A stretch of 64,000 nt of DNA from Jaltomata sinuosa (taxonomy: Eukaryota > Streptophyta > Magnoliopsida > Solanales > Solanaceae), in the NCBI GenBank assembly GCA_003996215.1, contig QJPP01001944.1:248001-312000 (forward strand), written 5' to 3'. Position 1 is the first letter of the stretch, and each line of letters starts with the position of its first letter. The notes beneath the pieces were generated by a model. That model saw only the letters and a program-made list of their open reading frames with translations. It was not told the DNA's origin and searched no databases. This document shows, piece after piece, positions 23,602 to 34,809 of the stretch. The translations under genes were made by a program, and so were the position numbers.

Positions 23602-23639
23602 TATTTAAGTTAATAATCTCCTTCTTATATACTGACAGG

Positions 23640-24974
23640 ATGAGATCACAATTTTCAACCTCTTCTCATAGAGGAAGAGGAAGAGGATGAATAGGAATGG
23701 GTACAGGCAATGTCCTAGTCCAAATGAAAAGTCAAAGGCTAATAGCCTCAAATATTGCAGGGACTTATAATTCTAATACAGATCACTCTATGTACAAGAA
23801 ATTTATGGATTTTATTAAATCTAAAAAAGGAGAGGATAATGATGCACCTTCATATTCTACTGCGCTTGCTGATGATAGCAATGAAAATATTGAAGTATAT
23901 GATCAAAAAGAGAAAAAAGAAGTCATACTTCTTCTTGAACAAAATGATCTAAAATGGAAAGATGATCCCTGACAAATCATGAATAGATATTTTGATACGA
24001 TATCATATGTCACTCCTGCTTATAAATACAGAATGCATTATGAGATGATACTCTCATCGATAGGGTCTGCTGACTTTTAGCATTTTTACCCTGCCAATAC
24101 TAGAAAAGTCTATAACTTTTCAAAAATTATAATTAAAAAGATTTTTTCCCCAGATGAATGAGGTCTAAGTACTCTTAAAGAAAAGGATTATATCCATCCA
24201 GAACAAAAAGTTTCAGTTAAATATAATTATTGGGACTATATTGACAGCTTTAATAAAGTTCTTCTATATGAAAATGCTAATAGAAAGCATTTTTGATTTA
24301 TAAAAATATGCTCTCATATTTTTAAACAGAATATATCAAACTGGTTTTGTCAGTGATAGACTCTATATGGTCCAACATTATATATTTTACCAGAGCAATA
24401 TAAAAATCTATATACGAAATGGGTAGATGTTTCTCCCAAATTAATTAGTTTGGGCAAAAAAAAATATTTTCTTTGATGAAATGTCAGTCATGTATTTCTT
24501 TATAGAATTTTCGATCTCATGGATTATGAAATGGTCAATCGAAGTTAATAATAATTCTGAGAGATTGCCATGCTTACAAAGAACTTTTATACAAAATTTT
24601 GGAATAAATTACTTCAGAGAAATACTGAAGGAAAAATTCATGGTTAGAAAATTATAGATTCTATTCAGACCGCTATTAATACATATAAAGGTCTAATATA
24701 TTCAACACCAAGGACAGATGATTCCAGCCCATGCAAACAAATAACAAGAAAGCTTCAAATGAAGAAAGGAGTCATATCAAGATCAGAAATAATTGTCTCC
24801 TACATGAAAAAGGTCAAAAAGGATTTAATGAAAAATCAAGATATAGAAATGTCAGATGATATTTTCATGGCTTCTGTAGGCCATACCATAGAAGATGATG
24901 AAACATGTCTAACAGGAAAATCTCAAAGTAATCATAGCACGAAGGAAATTGATATTGAAATGTTTCGTCAATAA
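23640..24974 (+). pseudogene. EPRV copy 2: ORF downstream of pol (positional candidate for transactivator)
   Basis: Starts at ATG 23640 with a Ser/Arg/Gly-rich N-terminus, then a mixed globular region. Many in-frame stops, largely TGA, lie between 23688 and 24350, with later frameshifts. A final open piece at 24759-24974 is Lys/Glu/Asp rich. Caulimovirids often have a transactivator/inclusion-body ORF here, but I recognise no defining motif, so the function stays inferred from position. Confidence 0.55.
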
Positions 24975-25376
24975 TTCAAGACACAAGTGGAAGAATCTTT
25001 CAGCAACAAAACAAACAAAGAAAAATAAAGGCAAAGTAAAGACTCCATCAAATTTATCATTGGAAAATGAAGACAAAATAGAGAAGGCTCCATTCTATAC
25101 ATAATTGGGGTAGTGAAGACAAATAACTTTTATAAAGTTGATTCTTCTTTTTAAAAGAAGTGAACTTTATTTTATTTGTGAGCCACGTTTTATTTTGAAC
25201 TAGTGTTTAAAAGTAGTGTTTATTTTATCGTATTGTTTACATGATCCATTATATAAGGATCTATTTTATTTTAGCAAGAGGCAAGTTTTAAAAACCATCC
25301 TCCATCTCCTCCTCTCTTTATTGTAAAAATATTTCTTCCTTCGAGCTACACAAGGTAACTAGATTACCCCTCCCTA
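24975..25376 (+). promoter_or_regulatory. EPRV copy 2: 3' intergenic region with probable pararetroviral promoter
   Basis: Non-coding sequence after the last viral ORF. TATATAAGG near 25250 follows AT-rich sequence, and a pyrimidine-rich leader (CCTCCATCTCCTCCTCTC) comes about 45-60 nt later. This layout fits the single intergenic promoter/leader of caulimovirids. No experimental start can be inferred. Similarity to the virus is lost at about 25376, where gypsy-derived sequence on the other strand begins. Confidence 0.45.
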
Positions 25377-27294
25377 AGTGCCCAAGAAATTCGGGGCCTC
25401 ATCGAAATACCGGAGCGCCTGTACTCACAAGAAAGAAAAACAAGACCAGATCCCACCATGGCGACCCCTTCTTCCACTACACCCGGAGTTCTACTAATCT
25501 GAACTCCATCGCGAAAGCTTCCTACGGGGTACCATGCCCCTCATATATCATTCTATCACCTTACTCCCACCAACACTATGCCCCGAGACACCACGTATCT
25601 CTAAACCACGCAACAATGAGGATTTTATTGGGCTCATCCTACCTTGAGATTTATATCAACTCTCATCTTAGGGGGGGATTTCTACCCGGGCACTTATACC
25701 CTAACCAATGCTATAGTAAGAATACGTTCACCACTTAACGAGCAGTAACTCTGGGTATTATCATGGTCACAAGAGACACAATAATGCTAAAGAAACCCAT
25801 TTAATATCCCCGCTCCTTCAATTGACCCTACCGCTAAGGATCATCAACACTAAACCAGTAAATAATCACCTCATTACATAGCCTATGAGCAGTGTCCAAC
25901 ACTACTCGATCAATCACGGGTTATTTTTCCAAACTCTACATAGGTGACTATTCTCACAAATGGTCAATCATAGTTTTACCAATCCCCCGGGCTACCATAT
26001 CTACCCTTTCCTTTGGTCGCGCACGGATGCTAAGTATTCATGCAAATTACCTTATATGCCTGCTATATAAGTTCTATAGTCGATTTCTTTATTTCACATG
26101 GTAGCCCGTAATGGAACCATTGCCCTTAGATGCCCCGAGAATGAATGAAAAATAGGAGAAAAATAGGGTGAGGCTTCTGCCTTGAGTTCTTTCGCTATAG
26201 CGGTGGCCGCTCCACTATAGCGGTTCCACCGTAGCGATAACCATACCGCTACCGCAGTACTGACGGTAACATCCCAAAAACTTGAAATTTTCAGTAAGTG
26301 TATCCTTTCCCTTATCGTCTTAACTAATGATAAGCCTTTTTTCAAAATGTAGTACCACTTTTAAATCAAAATTTTTAACAGCTTATCACAGCCTAAGGTA
26401 CACATAATTTACAATTTAATGACCCTCTGCAGACTCAACATGCACGGCAGACAATAATTTACACACATTTCAAGCAAGTCACACGAGAGTTGTACAACAC
26501 GACATTTCAACTTCAAGTTACAACCAAATCAAGTTACAACCAATTTAAGTCACACAATTTACTCTCTATTCGTCCCATGGATGACCATTAGTCGATCATC
26601 CATATCTTACCATAACTCCCGCTATTAAGCAATAATAGCCCTTGTCCCTGGTACTTATTCACATCCAAACCACTAGAAACCTGAGTTCCCACAAGTGTAT
26701 ATATCCTTTTTCCCTTATGATTTTTACCAACAATAAGACCCTGCCCAGCATTTAGCATACTGGTTTCCACTTGAATTACAAAACAAGAATTTCTTCAATT
26801 ATTAATACATAACCAAGTTAAGACTCTTCACTAACTACAAATTTCATGGCAACTCAGCAATTACACACCACAAAATTGTAGTCATTCAAACAATGCAGTA
26901 TATACAATCACGAGTCTCAAGCTTTGACACTCGATCAAACTAGTTTCATCATCTTTCATTCGCTTCATAGATGACCATTAGCTGATTCATCCATCCTTTA
27001 TATAGCTTCTCAGGCCAGATACCAATTGGAACATTTTCGATTCTAATTTTCCTTGCTTGTCTTACTGCAACCGGAGTCCATGACATCCTTACTTCATTGA
27101 GATACCAATTGGAATTGAGAGATACCAAATGGACTCAACCCATACAAGCAAGTGAAAGAACTGCACGAAAAGGGACGAAAGAAGAGAGATATTTCCTAGA
27201 ATGCTTCATAGCTTCCCTAGGATTAGATGTGGATCTCTACACACCAATCCGCGGGACTCTATTCGACATTTTGCTCTTGTACAAGCAATACACA
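25377..27294 (-). mobile_element. Minus-strand gypsy (A/B/C-type) leader/internal fragment
   Basis: The part from about 26900 to 27294 matches the untranslated leader of element C (about 43030-43330) in reverse orientation, including the repeated GATACCAATTGGAA motif. A block near 26170-26280 holds CTATAGCGG palindromes like those at 43880-43990 in C. The stretch 25377-26150 has no recognisable match and no convincing coding frame. The primer-binding site and LTR end are missing; the leader joins mid-LTR at about 27294. Confidence 0.6.
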
Positions 27295-28738
27295 GTTCAA
27301 TTCACAGACTGTAATATAAGACTCTTAGACATTTGTAACAATCCCTAAGCAATGTATCTCATACAAACACTTAGATACGAGTACACAACATACATTCCTA
27401 ACAATTCCCTAAGCAATGTATCTCATACAAGCACTTAGATAAGAGTACACAACATACGACATTTACAGGAATCTTTAACCATCACCTACCCCTCCCCGGG
27501 TGGATGACTTAGACCAACCTTGGTCCGAGGATCAACCTGTTTCCCCTTATTGACATATAATGAACGATTTCATTTCTTAGCATAATTTAACAACTATGTG
27601 ATTCTCGAGACTTTACCCAACACCGAACACAGAGTGGGAACACCTCCCCTTAGCCTTAGTAAAACCAACAGCTACATCTCATGCCATTTACCTTCCCGAA
27701 TCCTTATCTAGGAGTGCTCCATTTCCATTACCCGTAGTTCCTAAGCATTCTCCCGGTTCCTCGAACCTTTTCGACATTTCAGTCCCCGAGCCTATCATTT
27801 TATTCTACCAAAATAATAAAATATCCACATTATATGTATCATAAAATCAACCTTTCAATCCATACAATTCCTAATTCACACATAACCAATATTAAATCCG
27901 CCAGACTCCGTGCCCGAAGGCCTAATCATGGATTCTCCCTTTCATTCTACATAATAATAGGAAATAAAAATGGTCAATCTACTCTTGGAAAAAAATCTAG
28001 CCTACCTGGATGCCGAGAAGTTGTTCAATGCCCTTTCTGGCTCTATAAAGGCGTTCCCCGACGATTCTGTAGGCCCGAATCCATGTTTTCACATCCCTTT
28101 TGTTGGAATCCCTCCTCCCCAGGGCTCCCAAGCCTTGGAACAGCCTAGGAGGATTTTTGAAATAACTCTCATCTATTTTTGGGGTTAAAAGGAAGAGAAT
28201 GAAATAAAAAAAACCATTTTCTGGGTTTTCTGGTCCCGTCGTTCCACTATAGTGGTCCCTGCTCCGCTATAGCGGTACCGCTGTAGCAGAGTCAACCGCT
28301 ATGGTGGAGGTTGACCGCCTTGACTTCCGCTATAGCGGTAATTATTCTGCTATAGCTGAGGTTACCGTGGCAGAGCGGTAGCGGTTGTCACGAACAGAAA
28401 CTAGGAAAATTCCTGAAAGGAGCCCTTTTTACAACACACCTTGAATCCCCGACGTTCTGGAATAACCCCTTCACATCAACCTCGATTTCAGGAGCTCTAC
28501 TTACCCAAATTCGATTATGAAAAGTCTCCCGGACTCCTCTATGTCTTAGATACAAGTAAAACTAGCTCAAACCAATACATCTAACCCAATCCTTATCAAA
28601 ATTATCCTAGACTCTACCTCACTCTAAAATCGGTCGAGACTAGCCTAGCCCAGAATTTTCAACTCTCAAATTCGGAAGTTTTCTAACCCAAAACTTGACA
28701 TGAATGGTTTACCCGTAACGACGGACCCCGTCATTACA
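27295..28738 (-). repeat. Minus-strand partial LTR of the A/B family
   Basis: In reverse complement it begins TGTAATGACGGGG at 28738 and runs through the CTAGGCTAGTCTCGACCG block and palindromes (28245-28390) to the middle of the LTR, matching A up to about 4405. The second half of the LTR is deleted. A 63 bp direct duplication lies at 27337-27457 and contains CCCTAAGCAATGTATCTCAT twice. Confidence 0.78.
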
Positions 28739-29259
28739 TAAAATGATAATGATAAAACAACACTTATTAAGGAATGGAGAGAGTAACATATAGTATTTTA
28801 GAAAAGTGGATTTAATATTTTTAAAGGTCTATAATTAACGTTTATCAACAATCTTGATAGTTGACACTAGATTAAGTCTAGTCCGGATAGTATAGGCTTA
28901 GGTTTTGTTTGAAAAGGTCAAGGGTTCTATTCTACATTGCCATATTTTTTTAACAATGAAAGTAGCATGTTAAGATAGAAGGAATCGAAGTTGCAACAGG
29001 GGGGATTAAATTCTTAGCTTTATCCACGACACCATGAGCTCGTTTTTTAATACGGGTGCCACACTTATAATATATGTTAATTGAGTAATAAATAAAATTC
29101 TTACTATCATTCTCCTTGAAGCGGCTTACACTTTACACTTACATAGTTATTTTTTAAACGTTTAATCCTATAGATAAACTATTTAGTCATACTTGCCAAA
29201 CTTAGAAATCATTAAAAACTTTAAGCTTTAAAAACTTTACCCTTATTTTTGAACATTAT
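28739..29259. other. Unassigned AT-rich DNA between elements
   Basis: No open frame, RNA gene or recognisable repeat was seen. It may include the lost 3' LTR region of the copia element to its right, but no similarity to that element's 5' LTR is visible. Confidence 0.5.
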
Positions 29260-29279
29260 CTTCATCACGAAAATGGATT

Positions 29280-30040
29280 GAGTTATTTGATAATGTTAAA
29301 TCGTCAATCATAACTTTATTTTTCTTCTTGAACCTAGCTCTTGGGATCTCCAGTCTACTAGATAGAGTTATCTCTATGATGACTCGTTCTAGGACTTAAA
29401 CCCATTTCCCTTGATGATCTTTCAACTACCTCTCTAGTTAGGCCTTTTGTAAGTGGATCCGACACATTATCTTTTGACTATACATAGTCAATCATGATAA
29501 TTTCACTAGAGAGTAGTTGTCTAACAGTGTTATATCTTCGTCGAATGTGACAAGATTTTTCATTATACATAGTTCTCCATGCCCTACCTATTGCCGCTTG
29601 ACTATCACAGTGTATGCATACAGGTGCCAACAGTTTGGGCCAGAACAGAATGTGTTCCAGGAAATTCTAGAGTCACTCAGTTTCTTCACCGGCTTTATCT
29701 AAAGCTATGAACTCAGATTTCATTGTAGAATGAGCGATACATGTTTGTTTGAACAACTTTCAAGAAACTGCTCCTCCATCAAGAGTAAATAGATATCCAC
29801 TTCTGGATTTAACTTCAAATAATTCGGTGATCCAATTTGCATCACTATATACTTCAAGTACTACATTATATTTGGTATAAAGCAAAACATAGTTTGAGTA
29901 TATTTCAAATACCCCAAAACTCATTTCATTATCATCCAATGAGTTTGATTGAGATTACTTATGTACCGACTTAGTTTACTAATAGCTCATGCTATATCTG
30001 GTCACGTACAGTTTATGATATACATCAAACTTTCTAATAC
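29280..30040 (-). pseudogene. Copia RNase H and pol C-terminus, decayed
   Basis: On the minus strand the segment continues from RT after a frame break near 30041. It shows VYSDANW (near 29850) and a later STMKSEFIAL motif (about 29730), typical of copia RNase H. Several TAG/TGA stops interrupt it. Its role would be to degrade template RNA during cDNA synthesis. Confidence 0.75.
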
Positions 30041-31168
30041 TCATGCGCATTCTAATTGTGAATCACTTTCACCTTCATTCTTTTGAAGAGAAAAACTCAC
30101 ATCCATTGGTGTCTTGGCAACATTGAAATTCAAATACTTGAATTTATCAAGTACCTTTTCAATGTAATGAGACTGTGATAATGCTAGACCTTGAGGAGTT
30201 TTATGAATTCTGATCCTTAAGATCACGTTAGAAACTCCTAAGTCTTTTATATCAAATTTGCTAGCCAACATACGCTTAGTAGCATTTATGTCAGAAATGT
30301 GTCTACTGATGATCAACATATCATCAACATACAAAAAAACAATGACTTTATGATTTGGAGTGTCTTTAATGTAAACATATTTGTCACACTCATTAATCTT
30401 AAATTCATTTGTCAATATTGTTTGGTCAAATTTTGCATGCCATTGTTTGGGTGCTTGTTTTAGTCCATAAAGTGACTTAATAAGTTTGCACACCTTCCTT
30501 TCTTTATCCGGAACCACAAAACCCTCAGGTTGTTTCATGTAAATTTCTTCCTCCAACTCTCCATTCAAGAAAGCCATTTTTACATCTATTTGATGGATTT
30601 CAAGACCATATACAGTCGTCAATGCAACTAACATTCGAATAGATGTTATTCTTATCACCGGCGAATATGTGTCAAAATAATCAAGGCCTTTCTTTTGTCT
30701 ATAACCTTTGACAACAAGTCTTGCCTTATATTTGTCAATAGTTCCATCAACTTTCATTTTCCTTTTAAAGATCCATTTGGAACCTAAAGGTTTATTTCCA
30801 GGAGGAAGATTAACCAATTCCAAAGTATGGTTACTTAAGATTGATTCAATCTCACTATTGACAGCTTCTTTCCAAAATAATGAGTCTCTGAAAAATATAG
30901 TTTCTTTGAACGTTTGAGGCTCATTTTCAAGAAGGAAAGTCACAAAATCTGATCCAAAGGAAGTAGATGTCTTTTGACGTTTACTACGTCTTGGATTCTC
31001 TTCATCAAGAGTACTTTCCTTTGATTCTTCTCGAGGTCGTTTATTTCTTTCGCTTGATGACTCACTATTCATTTTATACGGATAAATATTTTCAAAGAAT
31101 TCAACATTATCAGATTCTATTATCGTATTATCATGAATATTGAGATGATCGGATTTGTGAATCAACAA
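30041..31168 (-). pseudogene. Copia reverse transcriptase
   Basis: The longest open stretch in the window (375 codons). Copia RT hallmarks are WIFKRKMKVDGTIDKYKARL, QIDVKMAFLNGELEEEIYMK, SLYGLKQAPKQWH and the active site YVDD at 30331-30320. The N-terminal 80 residues are an Arg/Ser/Glu-rich linker from integrase (SKRQKTST). It looks catalytically complete through the palm but is joined to broken flanks, so it is counted as part of a dead polyprotein. Confidence 0.9.
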
Positions 31169-32594
31169 TTAACATGCTTTACTGTTTGTAGCATATCTAA
31201 TAAAAATACAATCTACAGTCTTTGGTCCTATCTTGATCATCTTGAGTTTAGAAACTTAGACTTTGGCTAAGCACTCCATACTTTGAAATATTTTAAGTTG
31301 GATTTTCTTCCTTTCTATTTCTCATATGGAATAGATTGCGTTTTGTTGTGGGGGTACTCTATTGAGTATTTTATTTGCTGTGAGGATAGCTGCTTTGCGG
31401 TAAACTGGAACTTATTAATAAGGCATTCATTATTTCCTTCAATGTTCAGTTTTTTCTAAACGCAATTCCATTGGATTGAGGTGTGTAAGGGGCAGTAGTT
31501 TGATGGATAATTTTATTTTCCAAACATATTGCTTCAAAAGGAGATTCATACTCTCCACCCCTATCACTCCTTATCATTTTGATCTTTTTATTCAACTGAT
31601 TTTCAATTTAAGTTTTGTATTGCTTAAATGCTTCAATTGATTCATCCTTACTATTAACCAAGTAAACATAACAATATCGAGTACAATTGTCAATGAAGGT
31701 TATGAAATATCTTTTTCCATCGCGAGATGGTATTGACTTAATATCACAAATATCTGTGTGAATCAAGTCTAAGGGATTGTAATTCCTTTTAACAGACCTA
31801 TACAGTTGTTTAACAAATTTAGATTCAACACAGATTTGACATTGTGATTTACTGCACTCAAACTTAGGTAATACTTCTAAACTTATTAGTTTTTGCAAGA
31901 TTTTATAATTGACATATCCCAAACGACCATGCCATAAATTGTTAGACTCAGGCAAGTAAGAAGAAGCCTCAGCTTTATTCATTTCAACATCGATTACATC
32001 AAGTTTGAAAAGGATCTCAGATAGGTAACCCTTTTCAACATACATATTGTTCTTACTTATTACAATTTTCTCAAAAAAAAACATACACTTAAACCCGTTC
32101 TTAACGAGAAGTGATGTAGAAACTAAGTTCTTCCTAATAGTAGGAACATGGAGAACGTTATTGAGAGTCAACACCTTGTCGAAAGTCATATTTAGAAATA
32201 TCTTCTCACTTTCTTCAATTTTGGCTGTTGAAGAATTTCCCATAAGGAGCTTTTGTTTGGGTTCTGCGAAAGTATAAGTAGCAAAAGCTTCTTTGTCAAT
32301 ACAAATATGTCGACTGGCTCCCGAATCAAACAACCACTCCTTTGGATTTTCAACTAGGTTGCATATAGTGAGCATAGCACACGTATTTTCAATCTCATCC
32401 ATTGCTAGACCCATTTTCTTGTTATTTGGAATAACATCCTCAACAAGATTTGCATCCATCATTGCTAATTTTTCATGCAACTTATTGTCCTCTTCCATCT
32501 TGAAACAAATTACAAGATCATTCAAACAGGATAGTTGGTTTTCAAGCATTCCTTTTTCAGGAACATGAGGATCTTTACTTGTGAGCCTTTGCAC
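31169..32594 (-). pseudogene. Copia protease and integrase
   Basis: The 328-codon stretch 32594-31608 carries the protease active site WLFDSGASRHIC (near 32330-32311), the gag-pre-integrase region (LWHGRLGYVNYKIL), the zinc-binding CQICVESKF, and the integrase start LIHTDICDIKS. The rest of the integrase core (31607-31169) is broken by stops, with traces readable in several frames. The normal role is cDNA insertion. Confidence 0.87.
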
Positions 32595-32800
32595 TCCAAA
32601 TGCGGTCAGTCAAAAGGATATCATTTGTTTTCAACTTTTCAAGTTTACACCAGAAAATTTCTCTGATTTCTCTGCCGGTGCATTTGCAGAATTCGAATGG
32701 CTTGATGATGCAATAACGATTGTTATTGGGACACCACCATACACAACCGAATCAACTTGTTGTTCAGTTTCATTCGTTATTTTTCTGTCAATATTTGACA
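32595..32800 (-). pseudogene. Copia gag remnant (internal deletion)
   Basis: On the minus strand a short N-terminal gag signature (EKFSGVNLK, near 32655) is followed within about 20 codons by sequence just upstream of protease. Copia gag is normally several hundred residues, so most of it, including the zinc knuckle, has been lost. Two stops lie in the remnant. Confidence 0.6.
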
Positions 32801-32853
32801 CACAATTTAGTATTATAAAATACCAACAATAAAGACTTTATCTTTATTCAAAC

Positions 32854-33145
32854 GATGAAGTTTTTATATTCTTCGAATCGTTTAACTGAATGAACCTTAA
32901 TTTTGATGAAGTTTTTATGTTCTTCAAATCGAAATAACCATTCAGATAGAATGTTCAATAAATTGGTGAAGTTTTTATGTTCTTCGAATCGACTACACAA
33001 ACTGATTTACTTGATGAAGTTTTTATTTTCTTCAAACCAACCTTTACTTAAATTTGTTTCTCGTTAACAATGAAGTTTTTATATCTTCGAATTGTTCAAC
33101 AGAATGAACTCTAAGTTGTGACGAAGTTTTATATTCTTCAAATCA
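32854..33145. repeat. Six-copy GAAG-TTTTTAT-CTTC hairpin repeat
   Basis: Six imperfect copies of GATGAAGTTTTTATRTTCTTCGAATCG-like sequence start near 32854, 32905, 32965, 33012, 33069 and 33120, spaced about 45-60 bp. Each has GAAG...CTTC inverted arms around an AT-rich loop. They lie at the gag-proximal end of the copia LTR. Confidence 0.8.
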
Positions 33146-33666
33146 GAACGAAGATTTAAACAGAGTAAAAAACGAAAAGGTTTTAATCTCCAGAAACTTC
33201 AAATACCGATAATCAATAATTTCCTTAAGATTGTTAATTAGGTGATAAATTAAATTTGTATTTAATCAAAGTAAGTAGAAACAAGAATTAAAACTATTTA
33301 CGAAAAATAGTAGAGTAAAGAGATGAAGAAGAAATCGAGCTCACTGAATGCACAATGTGTCCTTAAGGAAATTATTTCCCTCAAGCACCCGAGGTTGATG
33401 GAATATATCCTCCCAGGATAGAATGATTAAGCATCAATAGAATAGCGGTACCTCAAACTCTATTGATCGACGAACCACTCAATGGTAGTAAATCACACTT
33501 GAATTTTGAAGAAATGTAGAAGTATACTTATGTTTCTTGTACTCAAATAGTACTTAAATTCGTGCTTCATATCTGAGGAAGAATCAGATATTTATAGCCA
33601 AAAAGCACTGCTTCAGAAAGGAAGCAAAGGTTCAGAAAAGTTGCACTATTTTGGAAATGATGGGAC

Positions 33667-33850
33667 GACGTGCGATTCGCACAAGAGAAAGTGCGCGTTG
33701 CACATCCCGTCGCACATGAAAATAGTGAGATTGCCAAAGCTGGCCGTGATATGCGATGGATGTGCAAAACGCACATGCCATTGCGTGTCGCATGTCTCAT
33801 CATGTGCGTTTCACACATGCCGAAGTACGGCTCGCACATGGGAGAATTTT
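33667..33850. repeat. GTGCG/CGCAC imperfect palindrome cluster in the copia LTR
   Basis: Short dyads such as TGCGATTCGCA (33670), GTGCGCGTTGCAC (33691), GTGCAAAACGCAC (33762) and several GCGTGTCGCATG-like half sites recur within 180 bp. They lie about 70 bp or more upstream (in LTR sense) of the TATA-like site, where U3 enhancer boxes would be expected. Confidence 0.65.
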
Positions 33851-34155
33851 GGGTTAGAATTTTTAGTTTGAACAATTAAGTTTAAATAATCTTTGTCCAA
33901 AAAGATAATCTCTCGATTGATCTTTGACAAATTCATCCGAAGCCGAGCCGCCGTCGCCGCCGGCGCGAGACTTGTCTTCTTCTCAATCCCTTTAAGACAA
34001 TGAAAAACTGTTTCTCAATATAAACACTTGAAATTTTCTTTCCACCACCAATGTGGTACAAATTCTCTTTACAAAAGCAAAAGTAAGATTTCATTTTTTC
34101 TCCATTTGTATTCCCTCCATTTTTCATTCACTTTTTCATATCTAAACCCCAACAA

Positions 34156-34809
34156 TATATACCATTCCTTATACATTTATACAGATATACACATCTATAT
34201 ACAGAGTTTCAACCGAGACCACCGGGTGCCGTGACACCACCACCCTTCTACATAGATCCGACCCTAATTATACATTAATTATATAATGTTATACACGTAT
34301 ATATAATAGTTATGTATTATATTATATTAGCCGGATATTTTAGTTTAAAGGATTTGATAGGCAGCTATCATAGGCCGATTAGCCTTGTAGTATCAGATTC
34401 ACCTTAATCATTACTTTTGAACCGAATTATAAATTTATATATAAAAATTTATTAAAACTATAACAAATTATATATATGAACCCACAAATTTAAAAATACA
34501 ATAACTTTAGTGTTAAGACCTTAAAATTATAATAAACTCATAAAATTTAAATTTTGAATAATTAACCTCTACCAGCTATTTACGTTAATTCTTTCAAGAG
34601 GGTTCTTGTAGTATAAAGAACGAATAATCTATGACGTATATTCATCATCAAGACATTAGCTTCTGGAAATTTAAGTATTCATAATCGCTTCAAAACTTCT
34701 AAAGGCTGTCTCTTAACGATGCAAGTTCGATGAATTACTATTTTATCTTTTAAACATTTGTATATGACAAGGCAAAACGAAATATTGAAGCTATAGGTGA
34801 CTTATATTA
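34156..34809. other. AT-rich DNA with a degenerate dispersed repeat
   Basis: No coding region is supported. Around 34430-34580 there are phrases of the type GAACCCACAAATTTAAAAAT, resembling a common solanaceous dispersed repeat. A related copy in the opposite orientation is near 37385-37580. The repeat is recalled by style, not matched to a database. Confidence 0.35.

Larger units (their letters stand above)
29260..34155 (-). mobile_element. Ty1/copia retrotransposon, truncated and decayed
   Basis: Reading leftwards from about 34155 there is a probable 5' LTR, a short gag remnant, protease, integrase, reverse transcriptase and RNase H. Integrase before RT is the defining Ty1/copia order. Most of gag is deleted, RNase H has stops, and no second LTR is recognisable at the left end. 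No target duplication could be identified. It is unrelated to the gypsy nest around it. Confidence 0.85.
32830..34155 (-). repeat. Probable 5' LTR of the copia element
   Basis: In reverse complement it opens TGTTGGGGTTTAG at about 34155. It contains a TATA-like CTATAAATA at about 33596-33588 and ends near the gag remnant. TGGTAT at about 32824, where the PBS should be, is only a partial match. Both edges are approximate because no partner LTR is present. Two internal repeat arrays are listed separately. Confidence 0.5.

Noticed and set aside
20814..24350. Alternative genetic code (TGA read as Trp) in the viral segment
   Set aside because: TAA/TAG stops and frameshifts are also present, and this is nuclear plant DNA; ordinary mutation explains it.
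27834..28188. Two overlapping open frames in the inverted LTR fragment
   Set aside because: Both lie wholly in LTR sequence with counterparts in LTR A and B that are not open; no domain.
33667..33850. Possible CRISPR-like array
   Set aside because: Repeats are short, imperfect, irregularly spaced dyads in a eukaryotic LTR, with no spacer structure.
33567..33875. Cys/His-rich minus-strand frame resembling a zinc protein
   Set aside because: The Cys and His codons come from the GTGC/GCAC dyads in the copia LTR; spacing fits no zinc-finger family.
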